Shown here: positions 1 through 10,434 of the stretch, one piece after another
Position numbering within the stretch: position 1 is the first letter of the stretch
Layout: every line of letters starts with the position of its first letter
Assembly (NCBI GenBank): GCA_021160155.1
Contig: JAGHDB010000038.1
Span: 1 to 14,421 of the forward strand
Length of the DNA: 14,421 bases
Direction: 5' to 3'
Source of the DNA: Bacteroidales bacterium
GTDB taxonomy: Bacteria; Bacteroidota; Bacteroidia; Bacteroidales; UBA12481
The notes under the pieces: model-generated
Seen by the model: only the letters and a program-made list of their open reading frames with translations
What the model was told of the DNA's origin: nothing
Database searches by the model: none
Translations under genes and position numbers: made by a program

Positions 1-21
1 ATTTTTGACACCTATAATTAA

Positions 22-2237
<2,216 letters not shown>

Positions 2238-2251
2238 GATACGGGGTTTAA

Positions 2252-2878
2252 TTAATGCAGGTTGGCATTCAACAAATGGATGAACTCTTCTCGTGTTGCC
2301 GATTTGAGAAATGCCCCGGTAAAATCTGATGTGGTAGTTACCGAGTTCTGTTTTTGGACACCTCTCATCTGCATACACATATGCTGGGCTTCAATTACTA
2401 CGGCAACACCCAGCGGATGAAGCGTGTCATGAATGCAATCCCTGATTTGAGTGGTCAATCTTTCCTGAACCTGAAGCCTTCGTGAATAAGCTTCAACCAC
2501 CCGGGCAATTTTACTTAACCCGGTGATATAACCATTCGGGATGTATGCTACATGAGCTTTACCGAAAAAAGGCAACAGATGATGCTCACACAAAGAATAT
2601 ATCTCAATGTTTTTCACTAATACCATCTGGCGGTAATCTTCAGCAAACATGGCGGATCTGAGAATCTCAACCGGATCCATCTCGTAGCCCTGGGTTAAAA
2701 ATTGCATGGCTTTGGCAACCCTTAGAGGTGTTTTAAGTAATCCGTCGCGATCCGGATCTTCACCGATCAGGCCCAGAACCGAACGGTAATGCTCTGCCAG
2801 TTTATCTGTTATGTGATCATCATATCGGTCAATTCGCTGATAACCGTTTTCGTTATTTTCGTGTAATGAAAATTCCAT
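2252..2878 (-). CDS. folE: GTP cyclohydrolase I (FolE)
   Basis: FolE converts GTP to 7,8-dihydroneopterin triphosphate, the first committed step to tetrahydrofolate and, in many bacteria, to the queuosine precursor. The 208-residue protein has the FolE1 core. Zinc ligands are Cys97 and His100 in the CEHHLLP motif and Cys168 in QHMCM. His99 and His166 sit at the positions of active-site histidines. [16 protein letters not shown] (about 114-129) and QERLTTQI (about 138-145) are typical of the family. The N-terminal 25 residues or so are variable and polar, as usual. It is the first gene of a probable folE-fabD unit, divergent from mqnB across an 80-base gap. A weak promoter-like TTACTTTG lies 25 bases ahead of the start. 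Confidence 0.97.
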   Translation of the reverse strand: MEFSLHENNENGYQRIDRYDDHITDKLAEHYRSVLGLIGEDPDRDGLLKTPLRVAKAMQFLTQGYEMDPVEILRSAMFAEDYRQMVLVKNIEIYSLCEHHLLPFFGKAHVAYIPNGYITGLSKIARVVEAYSRRLQVQERLTTQIRDCIHDTLHPLGVAVVIEAQHMCMQMRGVQKQNSVTTTSDFTGAFLKSATREEFIHLLNANLH

Positions 2879-2958
2879 ATCGAGTCATTGCGTAAAATTA
2901 CGACAAAGTAACATTAAAAAATGTTTAAAAAGGATAACTTTCGTCAGCTTTACTGCTT
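2879..2958. promoter_or_regulatory. Divergent folE / mqnB intergenic region
   Basis: This 80-base AT-rich gap separates two divergent genes, so it must hold or overlap both promoters. On the minus strand, TTACTTTG (2911 to 2904) matches the Bacteroidota -7 consensus TAnnTTTG at seven of eight positions, 25 bases before the folE ATG, but I see no good -33 TTTG for it. On the plus strand TAACTTTC (2935-2942) is a weaker match 16 bases before the mqnB ATG. No hairpin or riboswitch-like structure was seen. The promoter assignments are tentative. Confidence 0.25.
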
Positions 2959-3630
2959 ATGAAACAGTTGTTAATTGTCTCCACGTTTGCTGAAGTGAAT
3001 TTCCTGCCGGATCTTTTCCGGGATTTTAACCCGCCTGTTACGGGTAAGGTGATATCGCTGTATCAGGATTCGGATACTTCGCTGGATTTGCTGATTTCGG
3101 GGATAGGGATGCCTTCAACGATTTTTCATCTGACGCGGGCCCAGCTCATCAATCAGTATCACCGGATCATTCAAATGGGTTTGTGCGGGTCGTTTAACCC
3201 GGTTTATGCACCCGGACAATTGGTTTGGGTTAAAGAAGATCGCTTTGCTGATCTGGGGATTGATGACCGGGGGCTGTTCAAAACACTCGAAGAGGGCCTC
3301 CCCGGAAAGTTAGGCTCGGATCCGTGGCTCTCTGAATGGATCTCCGGTGCTGCTCCTGAAGATTCTTCCGTTACCGGAGTACGGGGAATTACGGTTAATA
3401 CCGCCACAGGTTCTGAAAAGAGAATCAAACAACTGATCAATCAATTTCATCCGGATATTGAAACCATGGAAGGAGCCGCTGCATTATATATCGGTAGGCA
3501 ACTGCATGTATCTGTAGTACAGATTAGAACCGTATCCAATTATGTCACACAAAGAGACCGTACCTCCTGGAATATTTCCCTGGCACGGAAGAGTCTTTTC
3601 GGATGGTTCAAAGAAAACCTTAAACCTTAA
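2959..3630 (+). CDS. mqnB: Futalosine hydrolase (MqnB)
   Basis: MqnB cleaves futalosine to dehypoxanthine futalosine plus hypoxanthine in the futalosine route to menaquinone. The 223-residue protein has the nucleoside phosphorylase fold. It has a phosphorylase-type first strand (QLLIVSTFAEVNFL), the loop IQMGLCGSF (about 71-79), and the nucleoside-binding segment DIETMEGAA (166-174) with Met170 and Glu171. The C-terminal block from QIRTVSNYV to RDRTSWN (about 188-205) is characteristic of MqnB rather than of MTA/SAH nucleosidase. mqnD follows after 26 bases on the same strand, which settles the pathway. Other genes of the route (mqnA, C, E) are not in the window. The alternative, a general nucleosidase, is much less likely given the neighbour. 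Confidence 0.92.
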   Translation: MKQLLIVSTFAEVNFLPDLFRDFNPPVTGKVISLYQDSDTSLDLLISGIGMPSTIFHLTRAQLINQYHRIIQMGLCGSFNPVYAPGQLVWVKEDRFADLGIDDRGLFKTLEEGLPGKLGSDPWLSEWISGAAPEDSSVTGVRGITVNTATGSEKRIKQLINQFHPDIETMEGAAALYIGRQLHVSVVQIRTVSNYVTQRDRTSWNISLARKSLFGWFKENLKP

Positions 3631-3656
3631 CTTATACCAAAAATCCAATATTTTCT

Positions 3657-4499
3657 ATGCCTCTATCTCTTGCTTTTAGTCCGTGCCCAAATGACACGTT
3701 CATTTTTGAAGCCTTGATTAACAGACGGATCGATACGGAAGATTTGATTTTTATACCATATTTAGAGGATGTTGAAGCTCTGAATGATCATGCATTTGAG
3801 GGACGGTATGATGTAACAAAAATATCCTTTCACGCCTGGTTGAAAGTGGCTGACCGGTATCAGATTCTCAATTCCGGAGGTGCGCTGGGGCGGGGTAACG
3901 GTCCGCTGCTGGTTGCCCGGAACGGATTTAATCCTGAAAAGATCAACGGAGCAATTATTGCCATACCCGGCGAACATACCACTGCCAACCTGTTGCTTTC
4001 GCTGGCTTATCCGGAGGCGGTTCATAAAAAGGCGATGTTGTTTTCGGATATCATTCATGCGGTTCGTTCGGGGGAAGTGGATGCCGGCGTGCTGATTCAC
4101 GAAACCCGTTTTACTTACCGGGAGCGGCAACTCGATTTGATCGCCGATCTGGGAACCTATTGGGAAACCCTGACCGGTCATGCGATCCCTTTGGGAGGAA
4201 TTGCGGTCAAACGCTCACTGCCGGTGAACCGGCGTCAGCAGATCGATCGATTGATCCGGTTGAGTCTTTCTTATGCCATGGAACACCCTGAGGCCGGTTG
4301 GCTCTACATCACTCGCCATGCACAAGAGATTCAGCCGGATGTAATCCGGGCCCATATCTCTACTTTTGTGAATGATTATTCTTTAGATCTGGGCCGGGAG
4401 GGGCGGGCGGCTATTCAGGAGTTGATACGCCGGGCACTCAGAGCCGGCTTGATCCGTAAAGCACCGGCTAATCCGGTACTTGAATTAATCTCTGAATAA
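3657..4499 (+). CDS. mqnD: 1,4-dihydroxy-6-naphthoate synthase (MqnD)
   Basis: MqnD turns cyclic dehypoxanthine futalosine into 1,4-dihydroxy-6-naphthoate in the futalosine menaquinone pathway. The 280-residue protein has a periplasmic-binding-protein-like two-lobed fold without a signal peptide, so it is cytoplasmic. Family landmarks are FSPCPNDTF (7-15), TKISFHAW (about 54-61), LGRGNGPLLV (about 77-86), PGEHTTANLL (about 104-113) and GVLIHETRFTY (144-154). His148 in the last sits where the family's proposed catalytic histidine lies. It is the second gene of the mqnB-mqnD pair. It converges on the MATE gene across 94 bases in which I see no clear terminator hairpin. Confidence 0.95.
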   Translation: MPLSLAFSPCPNDTFIFEALINRRIDTEDLIFIPYLEDVEALNDHAFEGRYDVTKISFHAWLKVADRYQILNSGGALGRGNGPLLVARNGFNPEKINGAIIAIPGEHTTANLLLSLAYPEAVHKKAMLFSDIIHAVRSGEVDAGVLIHETRFTYRERQLDLIADLGTYWETLTGHAIPLGGIAVKRSLPVNRRQQIDRLIRLSLSYAMEHPEAGWLYITRHAQEIQPDVIRAHISTFVNDYSLDLGREGRAAIQELIRRALRAGLIRKAPANPVLELISE

Positions 4500-4593
4500 A
4501 TTATCTGTTTATGATCCGGTGTATCAATTACGTTACTTTTTCCGACTAATAATAACTTCTTTTAAAGCCAGTAAGGTTTTTTGCAGATAGGGT

Positions 4594-5898
4594 TCACCGG
4601 TTTGCTTTAGCATACACCGCCCGCCGGGCTGCTATCCATTGGCTCAGTCCCCGGGCAACCAAAAAAAGCGTCAGTGCAAGCCAAAGACCATGATTGCCCA
4701 TTGACGACCGGGTCAGGAACCAGACAGGCAGAAAAACAACCATGGTGGATAATAACATGGTGTTCCTTAATCCCCGGCCGGCCGTGGCCCCGATATAAAT
4801 ACCATCCCATAAATAGGAGGGGAATCCGGCCAGTGGCAGAAGCAATACCCAGAAAAAATAGGGCCGGCATGAATCAATTACCTCCTGGTTATTGGTCAGA
4901 ATATTCAAAATGGAAGTACCCATTATGGCATATGCCATCGTAAAAGGAATGGTAATTCCTAATCCCCACCGGAACAGCAATCTGATCGTCTGGTGCAACC
5001 TGGCCGGGTTTTTTGATCCGATATATTTTCCGGTAAGTGCTTCGGCAGCGTAGGCAAATCCGTCTGTAAAATAGGAGAATACCATTAAGAACTGGAGTAA
5101 CAGTGTGTTTACAGCCAACATCCGGTCATTTTGGGCTGCAGATTTTGAAGTAAAAAAAGAGAACACAAAAATGAGAAATAGTGTACGGATCAGGATGTTG
5201 GCATTTACAGAAAAAAACGATCCGAAGGCTGTTGCTTTAAAAGCTATCTGACGGATAAAATATTTAAACAGCCGCCGGTAATAACGGAATAAGATGACCA
5301 GAGCAATAATCAAGCCGGTATATTGGGCGATTACCGTACCCAGGGCAACTCCGTCTGATTTCATTCCTAGAACAAAAACGAAAAAGAAATCCATTCCCAC
5401 ATTTACCAGGTTAGCCACAATGGCAATGATCATCGGAGCTTTTGCATTTTGCATCCCGATAAACCATCCGGTAAGGGCATACAGGCCAAGTGTGGCCGGT
5501 GCGGCAAACACACGGATAGAGTAATATTGTTTTGCTAAAAATGTGACATCCCGGTTCCCTTCCAACAGGTTAAAGGCTATCCATCCAATCGGGGATTTAA
5601 CCAGGATAATGAAAAACCCTCCGAGACCTGCAACCAGAAGGGCCCGGACCAGCGTATGCACGGCTTCACTCAGGTTATGTTGCCCGAATGCCTGGGCGGT
5701 AAATCCACTCGTACCCATCCGTAGAAATCCGAAGCCCCAATAAAGGAAATTGAATAATACCCCCCCCAGGGCTATTGCTCCGATGTAAACTTCTGACTCC
5801 AGATGCCCCAGCACCGCCAGGTCAACGAGTCCGAGCAGGGGGACAGTTACATTGGAGATAATGTTGGGAATTGCCAGACGGAGAATTTGCCGGTTCAT
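4594..5898 (-). CDS. MATE-family efflux transporter, DinF-like branch
   Basis: This is a polytopic inner-membrane exporter of the MATE (multidrug and toxic compound extrusion) family, driven by a sodium or proton gradient. At 434 residues it has the usual twelve predicted helices. The N-terminal repeat opens with RLAIPNIISNVTVPLLGLVD and carries GFLRMGTSGFTAQAFG (57-72). The second half carries FTDGFAYAAEALTGK (277-291) and DGIYIGATAG (365-374), patterns typical of the DinF-like branch. The ATG at 5898 lies 23 bases after the stop of the homocysteine methyltransferase gene, same strand, so it may be the last gene of the corrinoid operon. A substrate cannot be read from the sequence. Export of a toxic donor or product, or simple chance proximity, are both possible. 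Confidence 0.9.
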   Translation of the reverse strand: MNRQILRLAIPNIISNVTVPLLGLVDLAVLGHLESEVYIGAIALGGVLFNFLYWGFGFLRMGTSGFTAQAFGQHNLSEAVHTLVRALLVAGLGGFFIILVKSPIGWIAFNLLEGNRDVTFLAKQYYSIRVFAAPATLGLYALTGWFIGMQNAKAPMIIAIVANLVNVGMDFFFVFVLGMKSDGVALGTVIAQYTGLIIALVILFRYYRRLFKYFIRQIAFKATAFGSFFSVNANILIRTLFLIFVFSFFTSKSAAQNDRMLAVNTLLLQFLMVFSYFTDGFAYAAEALTGKYIGSKNPARLHQTIRLLFRWGLGITIPFTMAYAIMGTSILNILTNNQEVIDSCRPYFFWVLLLPLAGFPSYLWDGIYIGATAGRGLRNTMLLSTMVVFLPVWFLTRSSMGNHGLWLALTLFLVARGLSQWIAARRAVYAKANR

Positions 5899-5921
5899 AT
5901 CTCGATGTTACCCTAAACCCT

Positions 5922-6815
5922 TTATTCTTTAGTTCTGATCTCTGTCTTTTGCCTTATTTTTTTTATGTGTTCCGGTGTCGTACCACAGCATCCTCCCACG
6001 ATATTGGCCCCGGCATCCAGCAATCTGGGAATAAAAGAGGCGGTGATTTCAGGAGTTTCGTCGAAAACATTCTGACCGTCAATCAGATGAGGCAGACCGG
6101 CATTGGCATGAACCAATACCGGAATATCGGGATTAATCCGGCGGATAGATTCAACGATCGGGATCATATTTTCCATACCATTGCCACAATTTGTACCCAG
6201 GATATCCACTCCTGCTTCCTGCAGTGCCGTTACCATCTCTTCGGGACTTACTCCCATCATGGTTCTGAAGTCACCCTGTACGGTTTTATCGAAAGTCATG
6301 GTACAGATCACTTCAAGCCGGGTGTGTTCTTTGGCAGCTTTAACGGCCAGGATCGCTTCATCCAGGGCTATCATGGTTTCAATACAGATGGCGTCAGCTC
6401 CACCGGCTTCAAGAGCCATAGCCTGTTCTTTAAATGCATCAAATAACTGATCCTCGCTTACTTCTCCCATCATCAACATAACTCCGGTTGGACCTACTGA
6501 ACCTAATACAATTACTTTATCCCCTGCAGCGGACCGGGAAATTTCAGCTGCTTTTTGATTAATCTCATAAGTTTGTCCGTCTAAATGATAATGGGCCAGT
6601 TTGAACCGGCTGCCTCCAAAGCTGTTGGTCTCAATCAGGTCAGATCCGGCAGCTACATAGGCTGCTGCCACCTCTCTGACTTTTTCGGGATGGGTCAGGT
6701 TCCATGATTCGGGGCATTCGCCGGGTTGTAATCCCATTGATTGCAACATGGTACCCCAGGCACCGTCAGAGACCAGGGTTTTCCCTGATGATAAAGCTTT
6801 AAGAATTCTGTTCAT
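5922..6815 (-). CDS. Zinc homocysteine S-methyltransferase, MetH N-terminal-module type
   Basis: The family transfers a methyl group to the zinc-activated thiol of homocysteine, giving methionine. The 297-residue barrel corresponds to the first module of cobalamin-dependent methionine synthase, or to BHMT/MmuM, standing alone. DGAWGTMLQ begins the barrel (17-25) and IETNSFGGSR follows (61-70). GTNCGNG supplies Cys210 and GGCCGTTPEHI supplies Cys276 and Cys277, the three zinc ligands. No folate-, B12- or AdoMet-binding module is attached. Its start overlaps the end of the G3E GTPase gene by 17 bases. Because the operon also encodes a separate corrinoid protein, the likely methyl donor is that protein's methyl-cob(III)alamin. 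A betaine or S-methylmethionine donor remains possible. Confidence 0.9.
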   Translation of the reverse strand: MNRILKALSSGKTLVSDGAWGTMLQSMGLQPGECPESWNLTHPEKVREVAAAYVAAGSDLIETNSFGGSRFKLAHYHLDGQTYEINQKAAEISRSAAGDKVIVLGSVGPTGVMLMMGEVSEDQLFDAFKEQAMALEAGGADAICIETMIALDEAILAVKAAKEHTRLEVICTMTFDKTVQGDFRTMMGVSPEEMVTALQEAGVDILGTNCGNGMENMIPIVESIRRINPDIPVLVHANAGLPHLIDGQNVFDETPEITASFIPRLLDAGANIVGGCCGTTPEHIKKIRQKTEIRTKE

Positions 6816-7758
6816 ATGATGATTTCACTTGTTTAAGGGATAGAAATTTTTTAGAAAACTGTGCAGGGATTAAATCGGGTCCCAGAGCGATCACTTCAGT
6901 GCCGCTTTCATGATTTGGCCACTCCCGGATCTCCACATCCCGGTTTACTGTTTGAATAGCCAGGGTTAAATCCGGAGAGATTTTGATAAAGCCTTTCATC
7001 CGGTACAGGTGTGCCGCTTCCTGATGGATAAAATCGGTGACTTTTTGCCGGTCGAAATAGTAGTTTGAACGAACCACGCAGGCACCGACGGCGGGTCTTT
7101 TTACTTTGCTTACGGGTTCATTTACCGGTATTTTATCCCAAACATTAAAGAAATGGTTTTCTAATTCGATTTGAGTTGTATTTCCGAATCGGGTTGACAA
7201 GATTGAAGCATAGGGATTCAATTCACGAAGGCGTTTTTCAATAGGTTCAATCTCAGAGATCAGATCGGTTTTATTGATCCAGATCAGGTCGGCGATACTT
7301 ACCTGGTGACGGATTTGAAATACCTGGTCAACCATGGGGAAAAAGTTTCTGGCATCCACAATGCACCATGATCCTGCCAGATAAATATGATCGAATACCT
7401 GGGGGGATTGTAATATTTCTCCCAGTGAAACCGGATCTGCGAGTCCGGTTGCTTCCAGAAAGATTACATCCGGTCGGGCCTCTTTCAAAAACGCATCCAG
7501 GCGGTCAATGAAATCACTCAGAAGGCAGGCGCAGAAAACACTGCCGTTATTAATCTCCATCAATTGAAATGGCTTCCCGACTTCCCGGAGCATCTGACCG
7601 TCCACATGACCGGGGGCAAACTCATTCTGAACCACTGCTATCCGGTAGTGTTGACTGTACCGCCGGATCAATTCTGTCAACAGGGTGGTTTTGCCACTTC
7701 CGAGAAACCCGGTGACCAGGAAAAAGGGTACTTTGACTACAGGAGATCTTTTATCCAT
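6799..7758 (-). CDS. G3E-family (CobW/UreG/HypB-like) GTPase
   Basis: G3E GTPases load or guard metals and B12 cofactors in target enzymes, using GTP hydrolysis. The 319-residue protein has a Walker A loop GFLGSGKTT (17-25), a Walker B/E-motif strand DVIFLEATGLADP (97-109), and the guanine-specifying NKTD (162-165). The C-terminal domain is CobW-like but short. The metal-binding CxCC motif of most CobW/COG0523 proteins is altered. Here NNGSVFCACLL (70-80) provides Cys76-x-Cys78 only, with a Ser where the first Cys usually stands. The start overlaps the fusion methyltransferase gene by 22 bases and its end overlaps the homocysteine methyltransferase gene by 17. Context suggests cofactor insertion, zinc supply or corrinoid reactivation for the methyltransferases. 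Which of these is unknown. Confidence 0.88.
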   Translation of the reverse strand: MDKRSPVVKVPFFLVTGFLGSGKTTLLTELIRRYSQHYRIAVVQNEFAPGHVDGQMLREVGKPFQLMEINNGSVFCACLLSDFIDRLDAFLKEARPDVIFLEATGLADPVSLGEILQSPQVFDHIYLAGSWCIVDARNFFPMVDQVFQIRHQVSIADLIWINKTDLISEIEPIEKRLRELNPYASILSTRFGNTTQIELENHFFNVWDKIPVNEPVSKVKRPAVGACVVRSNYYFDRQKVTDFIHQEAAHLYRMKGFIKISPDLTLAIQTVNRDVEIREWPNHESGTEVIALGPDLIPAQFSKKFLSLKQVKSSYEQNS

Positions 7759-9359
7759 TCTTTGATTACTTCAATGGTGGGTTGGCGGCCTTCAGAACGA
7801 ATCCGGTATTTGACAGATATCCAGGCAGGGGTGTCTGCCACCCCGAGGTTTTGACGGAATTCTTCTCCCGTTTCAATCCTCACGTCTAATTTAGTGCCCA
7901 GCTCGGCAAGCGCCAGCTCTGTTTTTCTTTTTAATTCAGTAAGTTCTTCACCTGATTCACCTGCCAGCAGAATCTCTCCGGGTTTAATACGCAGGCGGCT
8001 TTTCAGTTTTTCATTAATTCGCTTTTGTATAGCACGTATCAATTCGTTCTTTGGAGGAATTTTCGAAACAAAGGTTATTTTACCATCAATACAGATTGTC
8101 GGTATGTTTTTAACAAAAAGAGAAGACATAAAAGTAATACCTTCGAAATCTTTAATAGAGTGTTCTCTCCATTCAACGATTCCTTCAAAATGCGGGGCTA
8201 CCTGTTTGACAGCTTCAACCATATACTGACAGGGAGCACACGACTCTGAATCAAGGGTGATAATATCTACTATGACTTTATCAATGTTTCCATAATCATC
8301 CAGGTTAAGCAATTCGGGTTTGGAAGAGGTCTTTCCCAGAGCCTGAATAACCTCTTGCTGATAGGGATCATTCACCAGACGGGTAATTGCCCTGATGTTT
8401 TCAGGTGGCGTTTTCATGGGCAGATCGCATCCCGGAGCAAGAATAAACCGGGGACTGTCAGCGGTAGTTATGCACTCCCATGCGTGCTGCATGCAATCTT
8501 CTTCGGATCCCATCAGTAACACCATGGTCAGCTGCAGGTTGCCTCCAAAACTGATGTCGTATTTTTTGCATACTTCTCTGACAAAGTCGAGGGGGATATT
8601 CTCATCGATAGAGACGTTATCCGGGCCGGTCTGGCTCATGACTTCGATATTCTGCTGGGCATGGCCGCAGACAAAAAATGAACTCAGAGCTCCGGATTTA
8701 CGAATAAAGTTAAAAACGGATGAAGCCGGCTCGTGAATGAATTCTTTAAATTGTTCCGGACCTATTTGTGAGGTCATCGGATCTACCATTGCAATGATAT
8801 CGCAACCGGCATCCAGGTAATACCCGGCCATGGTACTGGTAACTTCGGCAGTAAAGGTAAGCAGCTCTCTGATACCCTCCGGATCCTCAAACATTTTCAT
8901 AAAAATATCGGTACCCAGAAGGTGTAAAGCCAGAGTAAACGGACCGGTAACCAGTCCGTACAATCCCAGTTCGGGAAATTTTTTCCTCATTTCCCGTGCA
9001 GTTTCCATAACCATCGGGATTCGGCCGTCTTTTGGCCCCGGTATCTTAAGTGTTTTCAGTGCAACTCCTTCTGCAAGCGGGTGCGTAACAACCGCGGGCG
9101 GGTTATCGGGTGACCAGTTCAACCGGCATCCCAATGCTTCAGCTTCAATTTGTAAATCAAAACAAACCGGAAGACCATCAGGTTGGTATAATTCAACCGC
9201 TTTAGAAAGCCCCTGAATCATAAGTTCTGAGGATTGCAGATACAAATCGGCTGTAGTGCCGATCAGGTATCCGCCATGCACTCCGACAAAAGGAACCCAC
9301 GGGGTACGGCTGGTCTCTTCTCCTCTTATTGTATTGATTAGCAGTTCTTTGCCTTTCAT
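7737..9359 (-). CDS. UroD-superfamily (MtaA/CmuA-like) corrinoid methyltransferase fused to two thioredoxin-like domains
   Basis: Residues 1-335 or so form a UroD-fold methyltransferase domain of the MtaA/MtbA/CmuA type, which moves methyl groups to or from a corrinoid protein. EAEALGCRLNW (72-82), DNPPAVV (85-91) and PGCDLPMKTPPENI (309-322) are typical. The usual zinc motif HxC is altered: the segment reads FFVCGHA, with Phe at the His position, Cys231, and His233 two residues later. Cys311 is the distal Cys. A thioredoxin-like domain follows (about 360-450) with a CAPC active site (Cys374, Cys377) and a likely cis-Pro420. A second such domain (about 458-540) lacks the cysteines (GESG at the equivalent place) but keeps a TPAW cis-Pro-like segment. 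Usual family members stop near 340-370 residues. A redox role on the corrinoid or on the enzyme's own thiols is an inference. Confidence 0.85.
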   Translation of the reverse strand: MKGKELLINTIRGEETSRTPWVPFVGVHGGYLIGTTADLYLQSSELMIQGLSKAVELYQPDGLPVCFDLQIEAEALGCRLNWSPDNPPAVVTHPLAEGVALKTLKIPGPKDGRIPMVMETAREMRKKFPELGLYGLVTGPFTLALHLLGTDIFMKMFEDPEGIRELLTFTAEVTSTMAGYYLDAGCDIIAMVDPMTSQIGPEQFKEFIHEPASSVFNFIRKSGALSSFFVCGHAQQNIEVMSQTGPDNVSIDENIPLDFVREVCKKYDISFGGNLQLTMVLLMGSEEDCMQHAWECITTADSPRFILAPGCDLPMKTPPENIRAITRLVNDPYQQEVIQALGKTSSKPELLNLDDYGNIDKVIVDIITLDSESCAPCQYMVEAVKQVAPHFEGIVEWREHSIKDFEGITFMSSLFVKNIPTICIDGKITFVSKIPPKNELIRAIQKRINEKLKSRLRIKPGEILLAGESGEELTELKRKTELALAELGTKLDVRIETGEEFRQNLGVADTPAWISVKYRIRSEGRQPTIEVIKEWIKDLL

Positions 9360-9362
9360 TTT

Positions 9363-10433
9363 TTAATACTTTGGATAGAGGGATCTGGCAATTTCTTTAA
9401 TGACTTCAAGGTTTTCAAACGGTACTTCCGGCTCAACCAGGTGGGTAGGACCCAGAACCAATCCGCCCCGCGTGCCACAGGTTTTCAGGCGGTCTTCAAT
9501 TACCTCCCGGATTTCGGCAGGAGTACCAAACGGAAGAAGTTGCTGGGTTCCCAAAGTACCCCAAAAAGAGAGCCGGTCGCCGAATTGGCTGTATATTTCA
9601 TTGAAGTCCATCGACTCGGGTTGCACCGGATTCAGAATATCGATCCCGGTTTCGATCAGGTGCTCGATAAAAGGTGTGACAAATCCACAGGAGTGATAAA
9701 ACACCAGTATATCTGGATTAATCTCACGGGCGGCAACAATAACCTTTTTCAGGCGGGGCTGGATCCAGTTAAGCCACATATCCACACTCATCAGGGGAGC
9801 TTTCTGGGCTCCCAGATCGTCTCCCAGAGAGAGGATATCCACTCCCGCACGGGTATAAAGCCGAACCCGGTCAATTGCATATTGCGTGACCCGGTCAAGG
9901 AGGAGCGTGGCTTTTTCATCGCCAAACATAATATCGGTCAGGAGGTCTTCCATTGAGCGAAGGTACCATGATGATTCCCAAATGGTCATCTGCATCGGGC
10001 ACATGGTAGCCAGGCCTTGCTGATTCAGGGATTGTACCTCCTTGAAAAGTTCCTGGTTTTCAGCCTCGGTGAAATGTGGAAGAGGATAGTTCAGGATCTC
10101 TTCGGGGCTAATGTCTCCTTTAAGGGGATGATGCATCCGTGTCATGTGGTAGGCGGCTGCCGATCCCTTGGAGTGGCCCACTCCTAATAGGTCAAATTCA
10201 GTATCACGGGGTAGTTCTTCACGTGTATACAGCTCTTGTCCATGGGTGTATCCGGGATGTTCCTGAAGAGTGACCCAACGGAAATCCATATCAAACCATT
10301 TGAAATAATCTGTATGGCCGGTACGGTTTTTGAAATTTTCAATCTGCGCATCACACAATAAAAAATCCAAAGGCACCCATTCAAAGCCTTCACGACGACA
10401 GGCATGCAACAGGTTTTCCCTTGGCGAAATCAT
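9363..10433 (-). CDS. UroD-superfamily methyltransferase (corrinoid-dependent type)
   Basis: This 356-residue single-domain protein has the uroporphyrinogen decarboxylase fold but is not HemE, because it lacks HemE's N-terminal RPPVWxMRQAGR-type substrate motif. LSLGDDLGAQKAPLMS (201-216) and the zinc-type HxC in FYHSCGF (His247, Cys249) place it with the methyltransferase branch. A third ligand could be Cys319 or His331 in PTHLVEPEVPFENL. Such proteins take a methyl group from an O-, N-, S- or halo-methyl substrate and give it to a corrinoid protein, or the reverse. It begins one base after the corrinoid protein gene stops and ends three bases before the fusion methyltransferase gene begins, so the three are translationally linked. 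It is the better candidate for the substrate-side methyltransferase. The substrate is unknown. Confidence 0.86.
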   Translation of the reverse strand: MISPRENLLHACRREGFEWVPLDFLLCDAQIENFKNRTGHTDYFKWFDMDFRWVTLQEHPGYTHGQELYTREELPRDTEFDLLGVGHSKGSAAAYHMTRMHHPLKGDISPEEILNYPLPHFTEAENQELFKEVQSLNQQGLATMCPMQMTIWESSWYLRSMEDLLTDIMFGDEKATLLLDRVTQYAIDRVRLYTRAGVDILSLGDDLGAQKAPLMSVDMWLNWIQPRLKKVIVAAREINPDILVFYHSCGFVTPFIEHLIETGIDILNPVQPESMDFNEIYSQFGDRLSFWGTLGTQQLLPFGTPAEIREVIEDRLKTCGTRGGLVLGPTHLVEPEVPFENLEVIKEIARSLYPKY

Positions 10434-10434
10434 T

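Noticed and set aside
5..18. TTGACA (5-10) followed by TATAAT (13-18) upstream of gdhA looked like a sigma-70 promoter.
   Set aside because: Only two bases separate the hexamers instead of about 17, so they cannot act as a -35/-10 pair. The likely phylum also uses a different consensus.
2238..2378. A 47-codon upstream extension of fabD.
   Set aside because: It lies wholly within or next to the folE coding end, matches nothing in FabD, and the ATG at 2237 gives the canonical N-terminus.
5871..6446. A 191-codon plus-strand open frame over the homocysteine methyltransferase gene.
   Set aside because: It is antisense to a clearly conserved gene, has no recognisable domain and a composition expected of a shadow frame.
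9363..10433. True uroporphyrinogen decarboxylase (HemE) of haem synthesis.
   Set aside because: The HemE substrate motif near the N-terminus is missing, while the HxC zinc motif and the corrinoid-protein neighbour point to a methyltransferase.
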